Source of the DNA: Bilabrum cf. latius
Lineage: Eukaryota; Bigyra: Bicosoecida; Bigyra; Bicosoecida
Assembly: GCA_965178125.1 (NCBI GenBank)
Contig: OZ237736.1
Span: 1,674,001 to 1,738,000 of the forward strand
Direction: 5' to 3'
Length of the DNA: 64,000 bases
Shown here: piece by piece, positions 55,614 to 64,000 of the stretch
How positions within the stretch are numbered: the first letter of the stretch is position 1
Layout of the letters: every line of letters starts with the position of its first letter
Position numbers and translations under genes: made by a program
The notes under the pieces: generated by a model
Told to the model about the DNA's origin: nothing
What the model saw: only the letters and a program-made list of their open reading frames with translations
The model's database searches: none

Positions 55614-58600
55614 TCATGTCCATTTCTCGTCAAACCCCCAGCCTTCTTGCTCAATTGCTGGGATGTGTACCCACCGTGGAGCGGTGCCAAGAAGAAGGAT
55701 CTCGATTTCGCCACGTGCCCGTGAAATATCTCGCTGGCCCATACCACGCAATCCAGCGCCGGGCACTGATGGCGCCATGTTCTGGTCACCACGAATTCCT
55801 CTAGGTCGTGACAGTGCTGAAGTCGGCGGCTGCGTGATGGCGCTGGAGGCTGCTCCCAGCGGCGGCTGCAACTCGGCAAGGCCGTCACTACCAGCCTTGT
55901 CGGTAGGCATCTGCAGCAATCGACCGATTGGATCATCATCGCTGCCAGCCCCACTGGATGCTGATTCCGAGGCAGGCCTCAATGGTTCCGATGCCCTGCT
56001 GCCGATCGCAGTTCGGTTGAATGCGTTGGCCTCCGTTCGTTCTGCGGGACTCGAGCTCGCATGCTCGCCGGATTGCCGCATGTGCCTTGATCGCTTCTAT
56101 TGCCCTTCTTCCTCATCGCTCTCATGGCCGGGCCAAATATGTCCCAACGAATCTAGGCTATGCTCAAGAGCAGAAGTAGTGGTGGATGCCTGTGACAGGA
56201 TGCTGTCGCCATCGTCAAGAGGACGAGCACGTGTGTACATCCGAAGAACCTAGCTGCAGTGTTGCGATTGAGGTATGTGATACGCACGCCAAAGCTCGTG
56301 CCTCTGGTCGGCACTCACGCCTGCTTCTCCTGCTTCTGCACGTGCTCGGGCCACCATGGATCGGACATCTCCCACAGCTTTCAAGCTTTGAGCTAGTGAC
56401 CTGCGTACCAGCCCCTTGCCTGCTGCCTTGTAGTACGGGGCTTCTGATAGTGCAGGCACTACTGATGGACTACAGGGCAGGTTAATGCAGAGACCAGCGC
56501 CGTAGTAGCCTACATCGATGACACGACGCAGTGACCCATCCTACCTGTTCAGCGCCCCTCTGAAGACTTGAGGACAATCAAAGCCTGGGTTCATCCACTT
56601 GAAATGATCTAGCACGACAGACTCCACGTGCTGGGCAATGGTAACGGCAGGCTGGGCGGTTCTTGGTGGTGGCGAGACGTCGAGCACTGTCTAAAGTCCA
56701 GATCGTGCAATCGACGGCTGGCCTCCCCTTGGTCGCTTCGTTCCAGGCAGAGGGGGCCGCTGCAACCGATCGGGCAGCAATACTGCAGACCCAATCACAC
56801 ACGCAGGTAAAAGCCACACTGATACCATACGACGAAACTGCTCGTCTGCGAGGGATGGCTGTCCGTTCTGCCTGGTGCCTACGACAGCACGAAGAATTGA
56901 AGCGACGTACGAGGTCCGGACAGATGACTCGGCAGCAAGCTTGCGTTGCATGGTCCAGGATAACGATGTTATCAACGCATAGCCTAGCTTGGAGGCCCTA
57001 GCAGATGTCGTGGTCGCCAAGTCACCCCTGAGATTCCCAGCGTTCTTAGAGCCGCGCCACATTGCGCCTGCATCTGGCCTGGGACTGAAGGCAATCTTGG
57101 ATATGCACATCTGCAAGCCAACTAGTATTGCACTCCTTGAGCACCTGAGCCGAGATAGGAGCAGCCCGTACAGTGCTACAGCTAGGCTGCCCCTTGCTAG
57201 CATTCCTTTCCGTGTGCCACTGCGAAGGTGGAGCTTTGCCAGGTGCATTTGCGCAAGGTAAAGCTTCCGTAGCTGCTGCTCCATGACTACAGCGTGGGAC
57301 ATGTCTGTAGACTTGGCAAAGTGCAACAATAGCCTGGACCGCTCAGGCAGTCGAGACAAAATGTCAGCCTGCACGTCAGCCCGTACCATAGCACGAAAGC
57401 CGGTGATTCCGTTGTTCACACCGCTGATGCCCAACTGGAAGTGCTCGTCACCTTGCGTTGATACGAGTCCAGAAAGACCATACCTCTCGGAGATCCGAGA
57501 GATCTGCCATGTCATGCCCAAGCCTTCTGCCAACGCACACAGGCTCCAAGACGTTACCATGACCTCACAGACGGCAAGCACAGTCCACGAGTTCAAGAAC
57601 GTACCGTTGCACCCCCCAGCCCTGACTGACTACACCGCATTTCCGATTTGATCAATGATGGCGGATGCAACCGCCATTACATTAGACTGCTCAGGCATAC
57701 TGCTAGCAGATTGCAAACAGTCACGGACGCTGGACCACTCCAGTGTCGAAGGCCCTAAGTTTCGAAGAACTGGCCTAGTAGCGGGAAGCCACGTTACGGC
57801 AATTTGCTCTGCAACAACCTGAGACCATGCATCTGTCCGTAGAGCCACGCAGCCTTCCATACAGCATCTGCTCATCGATGCAGCTAGCGCCCACATCGCC
57901 GATCGCTGATACGTGGGAATCCTGTCTGCACCACAGACAGCTGCTACGAGCAGTCTTTCGATTCTGCAAAGTGCCCGACGGAGTGTATACCTGAGCATTT
58001 CCAAGTGATTCATGATGGATGTCTTCTTCACGACCTCCACGAAGCATTGCGAGAATGGAGCCACTGACAAATGCTCGATAGTGTCGGCGCGATGTTCACT
58101 CCGTAACTGTCCGTACTGCAGTTCAGCTGGTAGCACTACGGAGGCCAGCATCAGACTCATGGTTGACGCGGGTACATCGAACTCGCCCCTGGTCGATCCA
58201 AGGATTCCTGCAGTTAGCCTTGCATAGCTTTGAGTGAATGCCGTTTGCAGCCCAAGGTATATCCGCCGGCGGGTTGGCAGTGCATCCAGAGCTGCCTAGG
58301 CTCGAATCATGCTTGCAGTTCTCGAACTCAAAGTCGATGGAGCATGTGCATCCGATTCAGCGAAGTGGCGAACCTTAGAGAGAACTCGTCGGCGAAACTG
58401 GTCATATGCAGAGTCGTGCGCCCCTGGACTAGGCTGAAATGCTCGGAATGCTCCAGGCTGGTACAAATGCAGCTGAGATGACAGCATGCAGCCAAGTGAC
58501 ATAAATGAAGGCATGCCGTAGTCGTTGCCAGTGTCATTCTCGGCTAAAACACGTCGGTGCACGGAAAGCACGTCACCCCAGGATAGCGTAGCTGGAAGCA

Positions 58601-61600
58601 TTCCTTGGAAGGTTCCGGCGTACTCTCCAACGGACGCCAGCGCCGCATATGGACGAATTCGCTCTTGCATCACGGCATACCGTGCGTGTTCGAGCCGTGT
58701 TCCGTGTATGACTCCTCGCAGCAACTGATCCCGACAGCTATGCATGTACTGAACTGTTGCTGGGTTTGGTACAGCAACTGACACTGAGCGTTCACCACAC
58801 ACCTCAAAGCCTACGCCAAAACTGCAGTACATGGCCATATCCGCATCCTGTTGCGGCCACAGCTGTCCGTACGGATGAATTATGGCTGCGAGATCTCTCA
58901 TACCTCGGCGTTGATGACGTCCAGTCCAAGCAGGTGCTCGCGCCGCGCCGCGGTACAGCTGTTCCCGAGCACTGCGTGTCAGTGTTTTCCTGCTCACCTT
59001 CCTGTTTGTAGCGCCTGACGCCGATCGCTTGCCATCTCCTGTTGGACCAAACCATTCACCTCTGCGGCCTCTGGCAAACTCCTCATCGCTCTCATCCATT
59101 GCGATCTCCCGAGCACGTTCTTCTTCTGCCTGCTGGGCAGCCAAGTCTTCATGAGCTTTGCGAAGCTGTCCCTGTGCTGCCTGTTGCAAGAGAGACATAG
59201 GATTGCATGCTTTGCAGCCCACTCGCTAGGCGTAGAACACGGAGCACCTGGCTATCTGTCTCATCAGCAGTATCATGAGGAAGCAGTTGTAGTGTGATAC
59301 TAAGTGCAGATGATCAAGTAAAGAGTCGTGACTCAAAGACCACTCGTAGGAGCTGCTGTGCTATGCTTCATCATTCTCCACGCCACGTTGCTTAGCGAAG
59401 TCGTCGTCCTCATCCACGTCCACGTCGGTGTCGTCTGAATCGCTCTGCGCAGCAGCACCACCGCTTATTCCCACGCCTTCATTCTGCTGAGCCTCGTCAG
59501 AATCAGAGTCAGAGTCACTCAACTAGTCAACGGCTGGGTAGCCAAGCCACCGTACCCAATGAAATGCGCACGAAAGCAACCGGGATGGGCTTCTGTGCAG
59601 GGTGTGAGAGCCAGGCCAGAATCTACTTGTCTGTGGACCAGGTCCACTCCCAGCGTGTGCGAGCGACGAATGGTATCCACCGGCTTGGCCTCCACCACGT
59701 TGGACACGTACCACTAGCTCTGGACCTAGCCAGTCGAGCCTGCTGGCAGCAGCCGTGAGCCCGCAGCCGAAGACGTACAGCACACAGCTTCGGATCACAT
59801 CCACATGGGAGCCCTGGGTCCAGAAGCCTTCATGCATACTCATTTCTACAACACCCTCAGTATCAAGCGTTTGCTGCAAGGACTGAGACGGAGGTTCGAA
59901 CGAGTCTATCAGGTCACGGCAAAGATCAAGCAATCCACTAGGTACAAGAATAGATACCGTAGCAGCACCAACATCGAAAAGTTGAACGTGGATGTCAGCA
60001 GCGAGTCCGCGCAGTATACGAAGCGTTGGCAATTTCGACGATTGATCGTTTGCGTTTTCTGCTTGCGTGCTGACAGCCCTACTCCACAAGGTTCCAGAAT
60101 GCGGCACCACTGAAGCCCACCCTTCCCTTGCAGCCTTGTCGACATCACGATGGAACTATCGGGTGCACTCCTACTCAATTAGTTTGCTATACTTGGTAAC
60201 ATCAGACAAGGCCCCGGCAGCCAACACCCGGATGCTTGAGCCACCAAGTCCATTCGGACACTTCTGCTGCAGATCGGTCACCTTGGATCGTAAGCTATCA
60301 ATCTGCTCTTGGTCGCAACGACGCTCAGCCCACAGCATCGCAGTTTGCTAGTCTTTGAAAACGTCATCCCCGTCATCAAGGAATGCTGTCCATGATATGC
60401 GCATTGATCCGCCGGCAGGCGGCCGCTGTGCGTGCGGGGCGCGAACTACCACGCCAGTTGAGGGTGATTGAGACAAGCTGGTATACGACGGAAGCAGCGA
60501 ATCTGAGTCATGTACACCTAGAACGCCATCTGTGATCCAGTCCAGCAGTGCATGGTCCGATCCATCAAGCCCCAGTGGGCTTGCCAACGTGTGAGGCAGA
60601 AAGTGGTTCGAAGTCTCGTCTGCACTGGATCCATTGAGGTCTGCGACAGCTCCAAGAACAGTGAACCCATCTAAATCAAATGCAGAATCGCTGTGACAAG
60701 ACAGCGGTACGTTTCTGGAACCTGGTGCAGACTTGAACGCTCTATATATCGCAGGCTGGTCCGGAATTGTGCTGTCCATTGATCTTCGCGGAGAGGCCGA
60801 GCTTGACAGGCCTCGGCTTGCACTCGGAGTGACGGGCTAGCTGGATGTTCGACTCTCTTTGACAGCGACTTTCTTCCTTGCTGCGGCACGAGATCCTTGC
60901 CTTCGGACGGCGGGCAATGGAGCGAACCCAAGGCACATGCCTGCCAAGAAGTCCAGGGGGGATGACAGGTGCTGTAGAGGTCCAGACTCCGTTTCTGGTT
61001 GGGACATCTGATCGAGCGAGCTGCCAGTGGCCTAGCTGGCACCACGAGAACTACTGCTGTGGCTGCTTGCGGCGCCTGACGACTGTCGACGGCGGCTTGG
61101 CGAGCTGCCAGTGGCCTAGCTGGCACCACGAGAACTACTGCTGTGGCTGCTTGCGGCGCCTGACGACTGTCGACGGCGGCTTGGCGAGCTGCCAGTGGCC
61201 TAGCTGGCACCACGAGAACTACTGCTGTGGCTGCTTGCGGCGCCTGACGACTGTCGACGGCGGCTTGGCGAGCTGCCAGTGGCCTAGCTGGCACCACGAG
61301 AACTACTGCTGGGGCTGCTTGCGGCGCCTGACGACTGTCGACGGCGGCTTGGCGAGCTGCCAGTGGCCTAGCTGGCACCACGAGAACTACTGCTGGGGCT
61401 GCTTGCGGCGCCTGACGACTGTCGACGGCGGCTTGGCGAGCTGCCAGTGGCCTAGCTGGCACCACGAGAACTACTGCTGTGGCTGCTTGCGGCGCCTGAC
61501 GACTGTCGACGGCGGCTTGGCGAGCTGCCAGTGGCCTAGCTGGCACCACGAGAACTACTGCTGGGGCTGCTTGCGCCTCGTGACGATCGTGCACGAGTAG

Positions 61601-62042
61601 CCGTTTCAGGAAGTTCGAATCCCCGCATCTCACTGTGTGCTCCTGACATCTCTGCTCGGGCAGCGAGAGCAGCTTGGGCAGGCAGATATCCAGTTGGCGC
61701 GTACTAGCAGCAATCAACCAGCGATACGTATGTATGCAGATCTGACTCCTTAATCAAGTCGTCAATTAATTGTTTGTGAAATATTTCTGCATCAGCGCTG
61801 GGTGTATCGTAGACCGTGAGAAGATCGGCCAGCATGCCATTTTCGATGACATCGCTTGAGACTCCAAGTTCTCGAAGGCACTCCTAAATCTCTTCGACTT
61901 CGATGCCATCCATCTGCGATATAATAAACTGAAGTTCAATATACTGCGGTTGCTGCTGAGATGTACTCCTATTATCCCAACTGTAGCTCTGGCTTACTTC
62001 AGCTGGCGGATTCGGCTGCTGGGGATCGAAAGTGCGGATCAT
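55614..62042 (-). CDS. Very long unknown subtelomeric frame (up to 2,142 residues)
   Basis: One minus-strand frame from ATG 62042 to TGA 55616-55614 has no TAA/TGA and about 22 TAGs. Parts, N to C: a Gln/Asn-rich start, then a small acidic helical region (EVEEIQECLRELGVSSDVIE); seven 28-residue Ser-rich repeats; a region with LRILRGLAADIHVQLFDVGA and ILVPSGLLDLCRDLIDSF; an acidic SDSDSDSDEAQQ..DTDVDVDEDDD tract; a charged helix (KAHEDLAAQQAEEERAREIA); about 700 residues of Cys/Arg-containing helix; and a polar tail. I do not recognise any domain. Near 59530-59760 another frame also looks coding and 59230-59350 is weak, so this may be two genes or hide an intron; ATG 59198 (MSLLQQAAQGQLRK) would start the second. 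Confidence 0.5.
61017..61580 (-). repeat. 84-bp coding minisatellite, 7 copies
   Basis: The unit starting CGAGCTGCCAGTGGCCTAGC recurs at 61017, 61101, 61185, 61269, 61353, 61437 and 61521, the last one diverging. Copies differ mainly at GCTGTGGCTG/GCTGGGGCTG. In the frame of the surrounding gene each unit is 28 residues (RRRQSSGAASS.. type) with one TAG-Gln in the sequence GASQATG. Confidence 0.95.
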
Positions 62043-62689
62043 CTCTAATTTCTCTTCGGATATCTGCGTAACAATGCAACATAAGTATGTATTGAGCTGT
62101 CTGCGGCGGATAGCAAATCAATACTGCCCATATACTCCACATAGAACTCACTGGAACGTGCTACCAAAACAGAGCTCGACGATTCATTGCTCGCTGCAAT
62201 CTTTTGAGTACTTTGTGCATAGATTGCATCTAGCGTGTATCATCTAAGACTTTACATGCATCGTCAATGGAACACAAGGTTTCGTCAGACATCTTTAGGC
62301 CGGTTCTGGCGCAAGCAATACTCAACGGAATATTGTGCGCGTCCCCCTCGTGGGGGGCGAGTGCCACCAGTGGGGGGTGCGTGCGGCGCCGCGCTCGACG
62401 GCGGAACACAGTATCTCAAACTGCAAGTGGTCTCGAACATCAAGATTTTTTTGTTTGCTTGCTGGCATTTTGTTTCTCTTCTGCCAGGCAGTGTGAAAAA
62501 TATATGTCAGACCATGCATCACCGTGGGCATTGCTTGGATTGAAGCCTGTAGACTTCGCAACGGAAAATCTCGCAATCCGCCGAGGCTTGTGTATCGCAG
62601 CTTGCGGCATATCGGTTGAAACCGTGCGGTGCATCTTTTAGGATGGTGCCTATGTATCTGCGCGATAGCGTACATCACTTCATAGTGTA
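62043..62689. other. Divergent spacer near chromosome end
   Basis: This stretch lies between the start of the long minus-strand frame and the start of the terminal plus-strand gene. Open frames at 62267-62641 (plus) and 62322-62741 (minus) overlap each other and neither shows a recognisable motif. An upstream exon for the long gene could lie here. Confidence 0.4.
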
Positions 62690-63451
62690 ATGCAGCGTAT
62701 TTGTGCGACAGATGACGGCAAAGTGCTGCGTGTCGACCCAAGCTTCTTGCTTGCGGAAACAGGCCAAAGACACTTGCGTTATGCTATCAATAGTATTAAA
62801 GAGAAGTCTGACGACGCAATCAGACGTGCCATGATGAAACTGGCTCCACAGAATGGGTTGGCGTTGCATGGAACCGGCAAGCACGCACCAAGCTCGTCGA
62901 AGCACGTCGAAAAGATGGCATGTGCTACTGCAGCTGAAGACGACACTGCAAATACTCAAAAGGGCTCATACCTGAGATCATCTGCCTCTGGGTGTGCAAG
63001 ATCGGAATCGAAAGGCAATGTTGGCTCAGGCTCCAGCCAGTAGCACCGGCGTGCACGGCGGGGCTAGTCCAAGGTCCACGGCCAGAAGATGCCGACTCAA
63101 GCCCAAGTATACTCGTGGCAAGAGGCAGTACTGCATCTGCGAACGCTCTGTGACGCATGCGAGCAGAAGGCTCACCTGACCGGAGCGGAAGCTCGCAGCT
63201 TGGTCAGATTGGCTAGCAGCAGCATCGAACCAGCTCTCGGGCGTCTAATGCAACTGGCGCGCGCAGACAAGTCTAAGAGGTCTGTGCCACTTAAGCGGAC
63301 TGCTACAGCGAGAACGAGCCTATCGCGTACACCCGTCGAGTTGCCCAAAAGGAGGAGAGGGGAGAAAAGGAAATTGCTCGCTGGGGATGCGACGCCATCG
63401 AAAAGGTGTAGGAGCATCCCTGGTGCAGTTTCGTTTCTTTCAGGGAAGTAA
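62690..63451 (+). CDS. Basic protein next to the telomere
   Basis: The frame from ATG 62690 to TAA 63449 (253 residues) contains TAG-Gln at 63041 and 63065. The N-terminal 60 residues look globular (GKVLRVDPSFLLAETGQRHL, RRAMMKLAPQNG). The middle has a helix with CDACEQKAHLTGAEARSLVR. The C-terminus is strongly basic (LPKRRRGEKRKLLAGD), suggesting nuclear or nucleic-acid-binding location. It is the last gene, 240 nt before the terminal repeats. I do not recognise the family. Confidence 0.55.
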
Positions 63452-63539
63452 ATACTAGGTCAATACAGGTGGGCACTCGCCATCTCACTTCTATATCCAC
63501 CCAACACTCCCCCCTCCTAACTTCCAGCCAAATTGGCAC

Positions 63540-63692
63540 CACGGCGCCATCCATCGCCCGCACAAACAACCTCCTTGCCCCGGCACAGCCACCATGGCCC
63601 CCATCCATCGCCCGCACACCCACCCTCCTTGCCCCGGCACAGCCACCATGGCCCCCATCCATCGCCCGCACACCCAACCTCCTTGCCCCGGC
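63540..63692 (+). repeat. 54-bp subtelomeric satellite, about 2.8 copies
   Basis: The unit CCATCCATCGCCCGCACA...CCTCCTTGCCCCGGCACAGCCACCATGG repeats with a 54-bp period and runs directly into TTAGGG. It is similar in length, strand and C-richness to the 55-bp satellite at 53.1-53.5 kb, but the sequence differs. Confidence 0.93.
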
Positions 63693-64000
63693 TAGGGTTA
63701 GGGTTAGGGTTAGGGTTAGGGTTAGGGTTAGGGTTAGGGTTAGGGTTAGGGTTAGGGTTAGGGTTAGGGTTAGGGTTAGGGTTAGGGTTAGGGTTAGGGT
63801 TAGGGTTAGGGTTAGGGTTAGGGTTAGGGTTAGGGTTAGGGTTAGGGTTAGGGTTAGGGTTAGGGTTAGGGTTAGGGTTAGGGTTAGGGTTAGGGTTAGG
63901 GTTAGGGTTAGGGTTAGGGTTAGGGTTAGGGTTAGGGTTAGGGTTAGGGTTAGGGTTAGGGTTAGGGTTAGGGTTAGGGTTAGGGTTAGGGTTAGGGTTA
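63693..64000 (+). repeat. Terminal telomere, about 51 TTAGGG repeats
   Basis: A perfect TTAGGG array runs to the window edge with the G-rich strand reading outward, as at the right end of a chromosome. Confidence 0.98.

Noticed and set aside
61605-61640. tRNA-like GTTCGAATCCCC (or minus-strand GGGATTCGAAC), a candidate suppressor tRNA
   Set aside because: No acceptor, D or anticodon stem fits around it and it lies inside an open frame. No tRNA-Gln(CUA) is visible in the window.
55614-62042. Viral (for example endogenous large DNA virus) origin of the long subtelomeric frame
   Set aside because: No capsid, polymerase, terminase or other viral hallmark motif could be seen; the frame uses the same code as the host genes.
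1-64000. Window as a set of pseudogenes or truncated genes ending at TAG
   Set aside because: Only TAG recurs inside conserved frames; TAA, TGA and frameshifts do not, and conserved motifs continue in frame after every TAG.
1-64000. UAG read as Leu, as reported for some other protists
   Set aside because: TAG falls at Gln (or Glu/Gln) positions of TRM1, PP2C, NOP14 and NKAP and within highly charged coiled coils, which fits Gln and not Leu.

Overview
This is nuclear DNA of a microbial eukaryote (protist). It ends at a chromosome tip: about 51 perfect TTAGGG repeats run off the right edge. Genes are dense, lie on both strands and have few, short GT-AG introns (ten placed, 45-200 nt). FAM161-type, tubby-type, AP-4 and DIX-domain proteins suggest a ciliated or once-ciliated lineage outside the usual models; I cannot name the species.

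The dominant feature is a changed genetic code. Almost every gene is interrupted by in-frame TAG codons (well over 100 by hand count), while all 25 gene ends I placed use TGA (17) or TAA (8) and none uses TAG. At positions where families keep Gln (TRM1, PP2C, NOP14) the codon is TAG, so UAG reads as Gln and only UAA/UGA stop. All coordinates below use that code. Read with the standard code the window looks like a field of pseudogenes; it is not.

Layout. 0-12 kb: NOP14, ribosomal protein eL33, membrane proteins, FAM161-like, a DIX plus auxilin-type J protein, CCDC124, a PHD protein. 12-29 kb: a tubby-like protein, TRM1, an M50B protease-like protein, an NKAP-like protein, a divergent kinase, a four-helix membrane protein and an unknown coiled-coil protein. 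29-46 kb: EF-hand protein, TXNDC9, ATAD3-like AAA protein, PH protein, cyclophilin, a 15-residue-repeat protein, eIF2A, AP-4 sigma. 46.5-53.0 kb: one 2,156-residue reading frame joining a myristoylation-type N-terminus, a cyclic-nucleotide-binding domain, an LKB1/CaMKK-like kinase and a PP2C phosphatase.

53.1-53.8 kb: a C-rich telomeric scrap, a 55-bp satellite and about 40 perfect interstitial TTAGGG repeats pointing the same way as the terminal telomere. Beyond it, 53.8-63.7 kb holds a very long unknown frame and a small basic protein, both needing UAG=Gln, then a 54-bp satellite and the terminal telomere. The mix is ribosome biogenesis and translation (NOP14, eL33, TRM1, eIF2A, CCDC124), vesicle traffic (auxilin-like, AP-4, EF-hand), signalling and nuclear functions, with no operon-like logic.
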